64,000 nt of DNA from Tumebacillus lacus (GTDB lineage Bacteria; Bacillota; Bacilli; Tumebacillales; Tumebacillaceae): the NCBI RefSeq assembly GCF_026410385.1, contig NZ_JAPMLT010000015.1, forward strand, positions 1 through 64,000. Direction: 5' to 3'. Within the stretch, counting starts at the first letter, position 1, and the number at the start of each line of letters is the position of its first letter. A program made the translations under genes and the position numbers. The notes beneath the pieces are model-generated. The model did no database searches, was not told where the DNA came from, and was given only the letters and a program-made list of their open reading frames with translations. Of the stretch, positions 26,305 through 35,167 are shown in pieces.

Positions 26305-27780
26305 CTATTCATCTGCCAATTCTTTCAGGCGGTTCGTCAGGTCATCCAGTTCGGCAAAGGCGTCGACCATCTGCGCTACACGTTCGCCTTGGGCTTCCAC
26401 GTTGCCGAGCACTTGCTCGATGGCGGCGGTCGCTTGCTGGGAGATGGCGGAGACGGACGTCGTCTCTTCCACGATGTGGCGGGAGGCAGACTGGAGATGG
26501 TGGACGAGCGCGTCCAGATCGCCTGCGTGGCGGACGACCGAGTCGGTGTTGCGGGCGAAGCGGTCGAAGACGTCACGCACGCGGTCGACGACCGCCAACG
26601 ACTGTTGCATCGCCGTCTGGCCGCTGCCGATCTGGCGGGCGACCTGTTCGGATTTGACTTGGATGTCGCTCAGGATCGTCGCGACATGCTCGGCGGAGCG
26701 GCTGGAGTTCTCCGCCAGTTTCCGCACTTCGTCGGCGACCACCGCAAATCCGCGCCCATGCTCCCCGGCGCGGGCCGCTTCGATGGCGGCGTTGAGCGCG
26801 AGCAGGTTGGTCTGACCGGCGATGGCGGTGATCGAATCGAGGATCTCGCCGATCTGCCGGGTCTGTTCGTTCAGCTCCCGGATCAAGGCGGCCGTCTGGC
26901 CGATGCCGGTGTTCACGATGTCCATCGCATTTGTCATCGTCTCGATCTCGCGGGAGCCTTGCGCGGTGACTTGCGCGTTTTCGCCGGAGATCTCCCGCAC
27001 CTGCGAGGAGGAACGGGCGACCGACTGGATGCTGTCATCGACGACCTGCACCTGCTCGGAGATACCGGTGACGTTGTGCGTCTGGTGGGAGAGGCCGGAT
27101 GCCATCTCGGTAAAGGAGACGGTCAACTCGGTCGACAGTTCGCCGGTCATCGCCGCATTTTCCCGTTGTTCGCGGTTGAAGCGTTGCAGATTTTCCGTCG
27201 CCAGCAGGATCTGTTCGAGAACAGACTCTGCCTTCGATTGGGACGCCAATGCGTCGAGGCGCTGGCGTTCGAGTTCCAGCTGGCTCTTGCGCGACAGAGA
27301 GGCGCGTACGAGCAGCATGGCGACGATGTACAGGTAAAATTGCACCATCAAGACGAATTGGAAGACCGCTTCGTCCCCGACGAACATTTCTTCGCGATGC
27401 ATGAAGAACAGCCAAAAGAGATAGCCTGTCCCGATCAGGCCTTGCATCACGACCGGGCGGTAGTCGTCGTATAAGGAAGCTGCCACCAAGCACATGTACA
27501 ACAACATGCACACCACGACACTGGGAGCATGTTCGATCACGCTGATGTTCGAGATGCTCATCCCGATCAGGATCAGGTAGGAGTTAAACTTCGGCCAAGA
27601 GTTTCGCACATGCAAGATTTGAGCGATCAGCAGGGTCGTGCCGGCGGCCGCCACAAATTTGAGGATGGTGGAGAGATAAGAATCGAGCAGGAAGTAAGAG
27701 CCCAATCCCAAGAAAAAGAGGAACCAACAGATTGTGAGCAGAAGACGATTTCTTTGATGCAGGACTGTCAGGCGTTCCAT
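26305..27780 (-). CDS. Methyl-accepting chemotaxis protein with multi-pass membrane sensor
   Basis: 491 aa from ATG 27780, nine bases after TTTGGAGG. Residues ~12-170 contain about six hydrophobic segments with only short loops, so there is no classical extracellular ligand domain. A coiled coil follows, then the signalling domain with the highly conserved hairpin tip ([20 protein letters not shown] and [15 protein letters not shown]), which binds CheA/CheW. No HAMP domain is evident. It should relay a membrane-associated signal to the flagellar switch; no che genes are in the window. Confidence 0.88.
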   Translation of the reverse strand: MERLTVLHQRNRLLLTICWFLFFLGLGSYFLLDSYLSTILKFVAAAGTTLLIAQILHVRNSWPKFNSYLILIGMSISNISVIEHAPSVVVCMLLYMCLVAASLYDDYRPVVMQGLIGTGYLFWLFFMHREEMFVGDEAVFQFVLMVQFYLYIVAMLLVRASLSRKSQLELERQRLDALASQSKAESVLEQILLATENLQRFNREQRENAAMTGELSTELTVSFTEMASGLSHQTHNVTGISEQVQVVDDSIQSVARSSSQVREISGENAQVTAQGSREIETMTNAMDIVNTGIGQTAALIRELNEQTRQIGEILDSITAIAGQTNLLALNAAIEAARAGEHGRGFAVVADEVRKLAENSSRSAEHVATILSDIQVKSEQVARQIGSGQTAMQQSLAVVDRVRDVFDRFARNTDSVVRHAGDLDALVHHLQSASRHIVEETTSVSAISQQATAAIEQVLGNVEAQGERVAQMVDAFAELDDLTNRLKELADE

Positions 27781-27937
27781 AGGAGATTCCTCCAAAAGAT
27801 AGTGTTGGATCAAAGATAATGGATTATTTAAAACGTTTCAAATGGTGCAATAGGCGATTTGACGGCCACTGGCGGGCAAGAGGTCGCATTATCGCGGCAA
27901 AGCGCACCAGATCGAGTGTTGTCAATATTGTTAAAGT

Positions 27938-27972
27938 GCTAAAAGAAGCCCTCTGTCACGTGACAGAGGGCT
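27938..27972 (-). terminator. Terminator after the ABC-F gene
   Basis: A perfect 26-base palindrome (AGCCCTCTGTCAC and its complement), followed on the minus strand by TTCTTTT. Confidence 0.8.
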
Positions 27973-27999
27973 TACTCAGTTTGGCATTTAGTTAAGGGC

Positions 28000-29961
28000 T
28001 TACTCTTCCTCTCCAGCCGCTTCCAACTCGGCCCATTCTTCCATCAGGGCTTCGAGCTCCGTCTTGGCGGCGGCGACCTCGTCCGTTTTTTGAGCGGCGA
28101 GTTCGTGGTTGGAGAAGACGTCCGGCTCGCAGAGTTCCGCTTCGACGCGGGAGATGATCTCTTCGAGCTCGTTGATGCGCGTCTCGACTTTGTTCAGGCG
28201 GTCGAGGCGGCGGCGTTCGATGCGTTGGCGCTCTTTCTCTTGCTGGCGGCGCAGGCCCGCGTCGCCGGTCGGGGTGTCCGATTTGGCGGTCGCTTTTGCG
28301 GCGGAGGCGGGTGCGTTCGCTTCGGCGGCGCGTTTTTCCGCTTCGATCTCTTCCAATTTCTCGATGTAGTCGTCGTAGTTGCCCATGTAGGACGTGACGC
28401 CGTCTGCCGTCATCTCGATGATCCGCGTGGCGAGTCGGTTCAGGAAGTAGCGGTCATGGGAGATGAAGAACAGCGTGCCCGGATAATCTTCGAGTGCATT
28501 TTCCAATACTTCTTTGGAAAGCAGATCGAGATGGTTGGTCGGCTCGTCGAGGATGAGCAGGTTAGCGTTTTGCAGCATCAGTTTCGCCAGCGCGACGCGG
28601 GCTTTTTCACCGCCGGAGAGGGCGGAGACCGGCTTCATCACGTCGTCGCCGGAGAAGAGGAAGTTGCCGAGCACGGTGCGCACGCGGGTCTGCTCCAGAT
28701 GGCGATACTGATCCCAGACTTCGTCGAGCACGTTTTTCGCCAAGTTGAGGTCTTCCTGCTCCTGCGTGTAGTAACCGACGGAGACGTGCGTGCCGAGTTT
28801 GATCCGACCGTCCAGCGGCTGGTTGCGACCGGTGATCGCTTTGAGCAGCGTCGTTTTGCCGATGCCGTTCGGGCCGATCAAGGCGACGCGCTCGCCCCGG
28901 TAGAGGTTGAGGTCGACATGCTCGGCCAGCTTTTTGCCCGGATAGCCGAGCGAGACGTCCTGCACCTGCAACACTTCATGGCCGGACTGCTTTTCGATGT
29001 TGAAGGAGAAATGGGCCTGCTCCTGCGAGAGGATCGGGCGGTCGATGCGCTCGATCTTCTCCAGCATCTTGCGGCGGCTCTGAGCGCGCTTGGTAGTGGT
29101 GGCGCGCACGATGTTGCGGCGGATGAAGTCTTCCATTTTGGCGATCTCCGACTGCTGCTGTTCGTAGCGTTTGGTCTGCTGTTCGAGGTCGGCCGCCTTT
29201 TGCTCCAAAAATTCGGAGTAGTTGCCCCGCCAGCGCTTCGTTTTGCCACGATCCATCTCAAAGATCACGTTGATCAGCGAGTCAAGGAAATAGCGGTCAT
29301 GGGAGACGAGCAGAACGGCGCCCGGATAGGACTTTAAATAGCCTTCGAGCCAGGTCACAGTGCGGATGTCGAGGTAGTTGGTCGGCTCGTCGAGGATCAG
29401 GAGATCCGGCTGGGTGAGCAGCAGTTTACCAAGGCCGAGGCGGGTCTTTTGGCCGCCGGAGAGCGAGTTGACGGTGCGGCTGTGCATCGCTTCCGGGAAA
29501 TCAAGCCCGTGCAGCAGCGAGCGAACTTTCGCTTCGATGGCAAAGCCTTCGCGGTCGGTAAAGTCCTGCTGGTGTCGCGCGTACTCTTCGGAGAGCTGGG
29601 TGAAGAGGGCTTCATTTTCATAGACGGACGGCTCGGCCATGCGCGTTTCGAGGTCGCGCATCTTCTGCTCGATCCGGCGGACGTTTTCGTAGACGGAGAT
29701 CATCTCGTCCCAGATCGTGCGCTCGGAGTCGATCTTCGACGTCTGCGCGAGATAGCCGACGCTGGTCTCTTTGGAAATATGGACAGAGCCGGAGTCGGGC
29801 GTGATCTCCCCGGCGATGATTTTCAGCAGGGTCGATTTGCCTGCGCCGTTGATCCCGATCAGGCCGACCCGCTCGCGGTCTTGGACCACCAGCGTCGCGC
29901 CGTCGAGGATGACGTCGGTGCCGTATGCTTTTTTTATGTCGGTCGCGTTTACGAGGATCAT
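28000..29961 (-). CDS. ABC-F family ATPase
   Basis: 653 aa, ATG after TTAGGTGA. Two ATPase domains in one chain: Walker A GINGAGKST and GPNGIGKTT, signatures LSGGQKTRL and LSGGEKARV, Walker B LLILDEPTNYLD and LLILDEPTNHLD. The linker between them (about 240-300) is charged and helical, as in ribosome-binding ABC-F factors, and the C-terminus is a coiled coil rich in Glu/Arg (about 560-650), as in Uup/YdiF-type members. No membrane segment. Expected to act on translating ribosomes; whether it gives antibiotic resistance or is housekeeping cannot be told. Confidence 0.92.
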   Translation of the reverse strand: MILVNATDIKKAYGTDVILDGATLVVQDRERVGLIGINGAGKSTLLKIIAGEITPDSGSVHISKETSVGYLAQTSKIDSERTIWDEMISVYENVRRIEQKMRDLETRMAEPSVYENEALFTQLSEEYARHQQDFTDREGFAIEAKVRSLLHGLDFPEAMHSRTVNSLSGGQKTRLGLGKLLLTQPDLLILDEPTNYLDIRTVTWLEGYLKSYPGAVLLVSHDRYFLDSLINVIFEMDRGKTKRWRGNYSEFLEQKAADLEQQTKRYEQQQSEIAKMEDFIRRNIVRATTTKRAQSRRKMLEKIERIDRPILSQEQAHFSFNIEKQSGHEVLQVQDVSLGYPGKKLAEHVDLNLYRGERVALIGPNGIGKTTLLKAITGRNQPLDGRIKLGTHVSVGYYTQEQEDLNLAKNVLDEVWDQYRHLEQTRVRTVLGNFLFSGDDVMKPVSALSGGEKARVALAKLMLQNANLLILDEPTNHLDLLSKEVLENALEDYPGTLFFISHDRYFLNRLATRIIEMTADGVTSYMGNYDDYIEKLEEIEAEKRAAEANAPASAAKATAKSDTPTGDAGLRRQQEKERQRIERRRLDRLNKVETRINELEEIISRVEAELCEPDVFSNHELAAQKTDEVAAAKTELEALMEEWAELEAAGEEE

Positions 29962-30115
29962 GTTTTCGTGTCACCTAATTCCTGCAATTGTTTCCCCTAG
30001 TTTACATGAGGGGGAGGAGGTTCGGCAAACTTTTACATTCTTTGGTCGTCAACTTGTCCGTTCGTTCATATAGATGAAAGAGCGTAATGTTGAGCAACGA
30101 GGAGGAACAGACTCC

Positions 30116-30988
30116 ATGCAAATGGATCTCTTGCTGTTTATCCAGAGTTTTGCCAATGGTTTTTTGGACATGATGTTTATCGCCTTGTCGTTCATCGGGG
30201 ATGAGGAGTTTTACATGGCGGTCGTGCCGCTGATCTTCCTCGGCGTGCACAAGCAGGTCGGGGTGCGCCTTGGCATGGTGCTGGCGTTTTCGACGTTTGC
30301 CAATGAGGCGATGAAATGGTTTTTTGCCACGCCGCGGCCGATTGGGGTCGAGGGCATTCGCAATCTGTACGTGGAATCGGCTCCGGGGTATTCGTTCCCG
30401 AGCGGGCATTCGCAAGGATCGGCGACGTTTTGGTTTTATTTGGCGACGCAGGTCAAGCGCGGGTGGTTTACTGTGTGTGCGGCGGTGTTGGTGCTGCTGA
30501 TCATGTTGTCGCGGATGTACCTCGGGGTGCATTGGCCGATTGACGTGCTCGGCGGGCTGGTGTTCGGGCTCTTGGCGGTGTCTGCGTTTGTGTGGGTGGA
30601 TGCTTGGCAGAAAGCGCGCGGACTGCCGCTTTGGGTGATGGTGGCGGGAGCGGTGTTGGTGCCGCTCGGGCTGTTGCTGGTGTATCAAGAGCCGGACGGG
30701 CGCAAGATGGTCGGGTTTTTGATCGGGTTTGGCGTGGCCTATCTGATCGAGAAAGAGACGGTCGGGATGCGTCTGGCCAAGCGGTGGACGCGACGCATCC
30801 TGCCGGTGCTGGTCGGTGTGGGCGGGGTGTTTCTGCTGCGTGCGCTGCTGAAGTCTGTGCTGCCGGAGGAAGCGCCGTTTGACATGCTCCGCTATGTGAT
30901 CATCGGATTCTGGGGCGCGTGGGTGGCACCGTGGCTGTTTGTGAAAGTGGGCTGGTATCCGGGGAAAGGGACTCAGCATCCATCCTGA
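30116..30988 (+). CDS. PAP2-family membrane phosphatase
   Basis: 290 aa from ATG 30116 behind GAGGAGG; an ATG at 30074 lies upstream of that site. About eight hydrophobic segments. All three PAP2 phosphatase motifs are present: KWFFATPRP (K-x6-RP), FPSGHSQG (PSGH) and SRMYLGVHWPIDV (SR-x5-H-x3-D). Hydrolyses a lipid phosphate such as undecaprenyl pyrophosphate or phosphatidylglycerol phosphate on the outer leaflet. The C-terminal ~100 residues add extra helices beyond the minimal PAP2 core. Next gene follows 57 bases later. Confidence 0.88.
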   Translation: MQMDLLLFIQSFANGFLDMMFIALSFIGDEEFYMAVVPLIFLGVHKQVGVRLGMVLAFSTFANEAMKWFFATPRPIGVEGIRNLYVESAPGYSFPSGHSQGSATFWFYLATQVKRGWFTVCAAVLVLLIMLSRMYLGVHWPIDVLGGLVFGLLAVSAFVWVDAWQKARGLPLWVMVAGAVLVPLGLLLVYQEPDGRKMVGFLIGFGVAYLIEKETVGMRLAKRWTRRILPVLVGVGGVFLLRALLKSVLPEEAPFDMLRYVIIGFWGAWVAPWLFVKVGWYPGKGTQHPS

Positions 30989-31045
30989 CTTTGGTCGGGG
31001 TGGATTTTGTTTTATACTGGGAGCAACAGGAAGGGGAGTGTCGGA

Positions 31046-31615
31046 GTGGACAAGAAAGCGATGCGGCAGGAACTGTTGGCGAAGCGAAAGGCGTTGACGG
31101 AGGTGCAACGGCGGGAGTATGAGGAGGCGATCCTGCGGCAGTTGACGGCGATGCCGGAGGTGCAGGAGGCAAAGGTGCTGCTCTTGTATCTCGATTTTCG
31201 CGGGGAAGTGAGCAGCGAGGGAATGATCCGCTGGGGGATCGCGCAGGGCAAGACGGTGTGCGCCCCGGTGACGGTGGTCGACGAACGGCGGCTGATCCCG
31301 GTGCGAATCGAGGCGGCGGGAGAGTACGACGTCGGCGCATACGGCATCCGCGAGCCGAAGATGCGGGAGGATCGGGTGGTCGGCGTCGAGGCGATCGACG
31401 CGGTGATCTTGCCGGGTGTGGGATTTGACCGAAAAGGGGGGCGGCTCGGGTACGGCGGCGGCTACTATGACCGATTTCTGCCGCGCCTGCGCCCGGACGC
31501 GAACAAGATCGCGGTGGCGTATGAGGTGCAGGTGATCGAGGCGGTGCCGATGGAGGAGCATGATACGATCTTGGATGCATTGGTGACGGAGACGGGGGTT
31601 TGGAGGCGAGATTAA
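31046..31615 (+). CDS. 5-formyltetrahydrofolate cyclo-ligase
   Basis: 189 aa from GTG 31046, seven bases after GGAAGGGGAG; upstream in-frame codons lack a site. Converts 5-formyl-THF to 5,10-methenyl-THF with ATP. Seen: the N-terminal KKAMRQELLAKRKAL block, and the nucleotide/Mg loop DAVILPGVGFDRKGGRLGYGGGYYDRFL, the family signature. Soluble, cytoplasmic, normal length. Confidence 0.93.
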   Translation: MDKKAMRQELLAKRKALTEVQRREYEEAILRQLTAMPEVQEAKVLLLYLDFRGEVSSEGMIRWGIAQGKTVCAPVTVVDERRLIPVRIEAAGEYDVGAYGIREPKMREDRVVGVEAIDAVILPGVGFDRKGGRLGYGGGYYDRFLPRLRPDANKIAVAYEVQVIEAVPMEEHDTILDALVTETGVWRRD

Positions 31616-31700
31616 GAACAAGGCCCGACTTGAGAGACAGGAATCGAATCTTGCGGAGCCAGAGAGAATCGCATGAACGGTCTTTGGTTCGCATGATTTA

Positions 31701-31735
31701 CAAAGAAAAGCCTGCCCCTTCGTAACCGGGCAGGC
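31701..31735 (-). terminator. Terminator after the GGDEF gene
   Basis: GCCTGCCC (31710-31717) pairs with GGGCAGGC (31728-31735); the minus-strand read-out continues into TTTTCTTTG. Confidence 0.75.
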
Positions 31736-31740
31736 CAATA

Positions 31741-32868
31741 TCATCCGCAATGATCTTCTGTCAACGCCGCATTATATCGGCAGGTTCTGTTCTTGCCGGT
31801 GCTCTTGGCGATGTACATCGCTTGGTCGGCGCAGTCGATCAGCTGTTGGTGGTTGCCGCACTGCGACGGGAACGAGGCGACGCCGACAGAGACGGATACG
31901 CGCAGGTGGTCCTGATTTTGCAGCGGGACGGCGACTTTGGCGATCTCGCGGCGCAGGTAGTCGGCCAGTTCGTACGCTTCGTCGAGGTCGGTGTCCGGCA
32001 TCAAGATCGCCAGCTCCTCCCCCCCGGCTCGGCAGGGGACGTGGTAGGTGCCGCGCAACAGATCGGACAGGCGCTTGGAGATCGCCATCAACACCTCGTC
32101 GCCGATCAGATGGCCGTACGTGTCGTTGACCCGCTTGAAATTGTCGATGTCGAGCAGCATCAAGGACAGGTCTTTGCCGGTCTGCTTGGACTTTTCCACT
32201 TCGATGATGATCCGGCTGTGCAGGTACGTGTGGTTGTGCAGGCCGGTCAGTTGGTCGGTGACGGCGAGGGTGTGCAGGTCAAACGCATACTCCGCCACTT
32301 GGCGGTTGATCTGCTCCATCTCGGAGATCAGCTGCTCTTTTTCCTGCAAGAGCCGGCTCGACTCGTTCTGGCGCAGGTTTTCCATCAAGGAAAGCAAAGG
32401 AAACGCCAACGAGGTCAACGTAAAGACGCTCAGTCTCAACACCACATCGCGCAGTTCCGCCGCTCCCGGTGCCAAGAACAGGATCGCACCGTACAGGGCG
32501 TCAATCGACAACACAGTGAGCACGGAACGGCCAAATTTGAACAGATAGGCGCTCATCGTCATCGAGAGGAAGTAATAGAAGTACAGATCGCTCGCGACTC
32601 CGCTCTGCAACCAGAGCAGAGCGGAGATCACCGCCACGTCGAGCATCATGAACAGGTTCCAGACCTTCCATCGCCACTCGGAGCGTTGAAACAGCGCGAT
32701 CAGCACGAGGGACGTGGAGAGGTAGTACCAAAACGCGGACATCACATATGGGTCAAAGGCACGTGTATCCGGCTGCCACGCAAACAACGGCAGCAATGTC
32801 GCCAGGAAGAATCGCACAGTGATCAAGGACGCCTCATAATGCGTCAGAAAACGAAAGAGGAACGACAC
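31741..32868 (-). CDS. Membrane-anchored diguanylate cyclase (GGDEF domain)
   Basis: 375 aa from GTG 32868, eight bases after GGAAGGAG; an upstream ATG at 32952 would place that site inside the gene. Residues ~1-165 hold about five to six membrane helices (MASE-like sensor), then a coiled-coil linker, then the GGDEF domain (about 200-365) with active-site loop RAGGEEL, the metal-binding LDIDNFKRVND segment and the DxLTGLxN start. Makes cyclic di-GMP in response to an unknown membrane signal. The RxxD inhibitory site is not evident. Has its own terminator. Confidence 0.88.
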   Translation of the reverse strand: MSFLFRFLTHYEASLITVRFFLATLLPLFAWQPDTRAFDPYVMSAFWYYLSTSLVLIALFQRSEWRWKVWNLFMMLDVAVISALLWLQSGVASDLYFYYFLSMTMSAYLFKFGRSVLTVLSIDALYGAILFLAPGAAELRDVVLRLSVFTLTSLAFPLLSLMENLRQNESSRLLQEKEQLISEMEQINRQVAEYAFDLHTLAVTDQLTGLHNHTYLHSRIIIEVEKSKQTGKDLSLMLLDIDNFKRVNDTYGHLIGDEVLMAISKRLSDLLRGTYHVPCRAGGEELAILMPDTDLDEAYELADYLRREIAKVAVPLQNQDHLRVSVSVGVASFPSQCGNHQQLIDCADQAMYIAKSTGKNRTCRYNAALTEDHCG

Positions 32869-33027
32869 AGCAACCGCTCCTTCCAGACGGGTTTGCAATT
32901 TCAAAGAAATCGAGTGATGATAGTAGTGTATCACATCTCCAGCGCCGAACAACAGTCCTGTCTTGGAGTATTATTTCAAAATTGAAAAAGTGTAAGCCCG
33001 ATGATAAGATGTGAGGACTTGATACAT

Positions 33028-33645
33028 ATGAAAGGAATTTTAACTGCCGGTGGTCTGTCCCGTCGCATGGGACAAAAAAAGGCGTGGCTGGAATGGGGCG
33101 GTCAACCGATGATCCTCCATCTCCACCGGCTGCTCACTGCGGTCTGCGAGGATGTGGTGGTGGTCGCAAACGACCCCGACGACGAGCGGCGGCTCCGGGA
33201 GAGCGGGCTGCGCACCGTGCGGGACGTCTATGCCGGACAAGGTCCGTTGGCGGGGCTGCACGCGGGTTTGAGCGCGGGGTTTCCCGCTCTGCGTGAGGAA
33301 GAGGCGGTCTGTCTGGTCGGCTGCGACCTGCCGTTTTTGCGCGGTGAGGTGTTGCAGGATCTGGAGCGGGAACTGATGCTCGACGCAAAGGTGCAGGCAG
33401 CGGTGCCGCGTCTCTCGGACAAGATCCACCCGGTCTGCGCGGTGTACCGGGCGGACGTACGGGAGATCGCAGCGGCGCTTTTGCAAAACGAAGAAAACCG
33501 CATGCGCCGTTTTTTAGAGGCCGTGCGGACGAAGTATGTGGAGGCGACCGAGTGGGAACGACATGCCCCGTCGCCCTTTGCAAATGTGAACACGCCGGAT
33601 GACTATCGCGAGGCGTGCATTCTATGGAAGAAAGAAGGTTTTTGA
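33028..33645 (+). CDS. mobA: Molybdenum cofactor guanylyltransferase
   Basis: 205 aa from ATG 33028, chosen because the GTP-binding signature (GILTAGGLSRRMGQKK) then begins at residue 3 as is usual; ATG 33001 is an alternative. Attaches GMP to molybdopterin to make the dinucleotide cofactor. Other landmarks: YAGQGPLAGLHAGL, CDLPFL (metal-binding Asp) and the C-terminal FANVNTPDDY. First gene of a molybdenum cofactor cluster that continues to mobB. Confidence 0.9.
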   Translation: MKGILTAGGLSRRMGQKKAWLEWGGQPMILHLHRLLTAVCEDVVVVANDPDDERRLRESGLRTVRDVYAGQGPLAGLHAGLSAGFPALREEEAVCLVGCDLPFLRGEVLQDLERELMLDAKVQAAVPRLSDKIHPVCAVYRADVREIAAALLQNEENRMRRFLEAVRTKYVEATEWERHAPSPFANVNTPDDYREACILWKKEGF

Positions 33646-33648
33646 TAG

Positions 33649-34149
33649 ATGGAACCCTATCTGTTGGCACTGGGTTATGGCGGCGACCGCAAAGCGGCGG
33701 CTGCGTTTGAATGGGAGTTTCGCGTGCGAATCGGCGCGGAGCGGGCGGATGACGCGGCAGGTCGCGAGGCGTTTATCGAGCAATTCGCGGCGGTGACCGA
33801 AAACGGGCAGGAGTACGCGATCCCGGTGGAAGACCCGAGCGCGGACTATGTCCGCACGTTTGGCGAGTATGCCAAGCACGCGCTGGAGGAGCACGCGGAC
33901 CTCTTTGTCTTTTACATCCTCGAAGACGCGATGACCGAAAAGCAGTTCAAGATCTATTTGAAAAAAGACGACCCGGAGTCGATCCTCGACGACCACCAGA
34001 TCTACTGCGACGGCTTTGACGTGCCGCGTGACGGTCTGGTCTGGATGCAGGAGAAGGTCGGTTGCCGGTTTTACATCACGGAAGACCGCGAAGAGATGAT
34101 GGTCGAATTTCCGGCAAAAGGGCCGGAAGAACTGCCGATGATCCAGTAA
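33649..34149 (+). CDS. Hypothetical protein within the molybdenum cofactor cluster
   Basis: 166 aa starting three bases after the mobA stop, so almost certainly co-translated. No family recognised. It is acidic, soluble and without membrane segments; the start is YLLALGYGGDRKAAAAFEWE and the middle contains HADLFVFYILEDAMTEKQFK. Its position between mobA and a molybdopterin-binding protein suggests a part in cofactor handling, which is inference from context only. Confidence 0.65.
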   Translation: MEPYLLALGYGGDRKAAAAFEWEFRVRIGAERADDAAGREAFIEQFAAVTENGQEYAIPVEDPSADYVRTFGEYAKHALEEHADLFVFYILEDAMTEKQFKIYLKKDDPESILDDHQIYCDGFDVPRDGLVWMQEKVGCRFYITEDREEMMVEFPAKGPEELPMIQ

Positions 34150-34192
34150 GAGGCAGTAAGAGGCAATCACCAGACAGAGGAGGCCAGAGAAG

Positions 34193-35167
34193 ATGAAAAA
34201 GGAAGTCCGGGTGGAAGAAGCGATTGGCATGCGGCTCGCGCATGATCTGACGAGGATCGTGCCGGGGGAATTTAAAGGTCGCGCGTTTACGAAAGGTCAT
34301 GTGATCACCGAGGCAGACATTCCAGGCCTGCTCAACATCGGCAAAGAGCACATCTACGTGCTGGAGTTGGAAGAGGGCGAACTGCACGAAAACGACGCGG
34401 CTCTGCGCATGGCGGGCGTGCTCGCGGGCGAACACATGACGTACGACGAGCCGCACGAAGGCAAAGTGGTGCTGAAGTCGTCGGTGCAAGGGCTGTTAAA
34501 AATCGACAAAGAGCGACTGCTGCGCATCAACATGATCGACGAGATCGCCGTCGTGGCGAAGGAAAACAACACCGTCCTGGAGCCGGGTGACAAGATCGCG
34601 GGACTGCGTGCCATCCCGCTGACGATCGCCGAAGAAAAAGTCGCGGATGTCGAAAAAATTTCCCGGGAAAGTAACGTGTTTACCGTGAAACCGTTTCGCA
34701 AGCTCCGCGTCGGCATCGTCACCACCGGCTCGGAAGTGCTGAAAGGGCGGATCGAGGATAAATTTGGCCCGGTCGTGCGGGCGAAACTGGCTCATTTCGG
34801 CTCGGAGGTGATCGAGCAGAAGATCGTCGGCGATCTGATGGAAGACATTCAAAACGCGGTGCTCGATTTTCAAGCGCAGGGGGCGGACATGGTGATCTGC
34901 ACCGGCGGCATGTCGGTCGACCCGGATGACCGCACGCCGGGGGCGATCCGCCGCGTGGCGGATGAGGTGGTGTCGTACGGCATCCCGATGTTGCCAGGCT
35001 CGATGATGATGCTGGCCTATCGCGAGGGCATGCCGATCTTCGGGCTGCCGGGCTGCGTGATCTTTGATCCGTTCACGTCGTTTGACGTGCTCCTGCCGCG
35101 CGTGTTGGCCGGGGAAAAAGTGACTCGGATCGAGATCGCGGAGCTCGGTCATGGAGGTCTGATCTAG
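34193..35167 (+). CDS. Molybdopterin-binding (MoCF-domain) protein
   Basis: 324 aa, ATG after GAGGAGGCCAGAGAAG. The C-terminal half is the MoaB/Mog-type molybdopterin-binding domain: VGIVTTGSEVLKGRIEDKF (about 178-196) and CTGGMSVDPDDRTP. The N-terminal half is unlike MoeA domains I-II and resembles the stand-alone MoeA-like proteins found next to moeA in Bacillota and clostridia. Probably binds molybdopterin or adenylylated molybdopterin. Ends immediately before moeA. Confidence 0.82.
   Translation: MKKEVRVEEAIGMRLAHDLTRIVPGEFKGRAFTKGHVITEADIPGLLNIGKEHIYVLELEEGELHENDAALRMAGVLAGEHMTYDEPHEGKVVLKSSVQGLLKIDKERLLRINMIDEIAVVAKENNTVLEPGDKIAGLRAIPLTIAEEKVADVEKISRESNVFTVKPFRKLRVGIVTTGSEVLKGRIEDKFGPVVRAKLAHFGSEVIEQKIVGDLMEDIQNAVLDFQAQGADMVICTGGMSVDPDDRTPGAIRRVADEVVSYGIPMLPGSMMMLAYREGMPIFGLPGCVIFDPFTSFDVLLPRVLAGEKVTRIEIAELGHGGLI

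Noticed and set aside
30002-31750. Long open frame (582 codons) on the minus strand opposite the PAP2 and folate genes
   Set aside because: Its translation is rich in Arg, His, Gln and Pro with no family features, typical of the antisense of GC-rich genes; both plus-strand genes there have clear motifs and ribosome sites.
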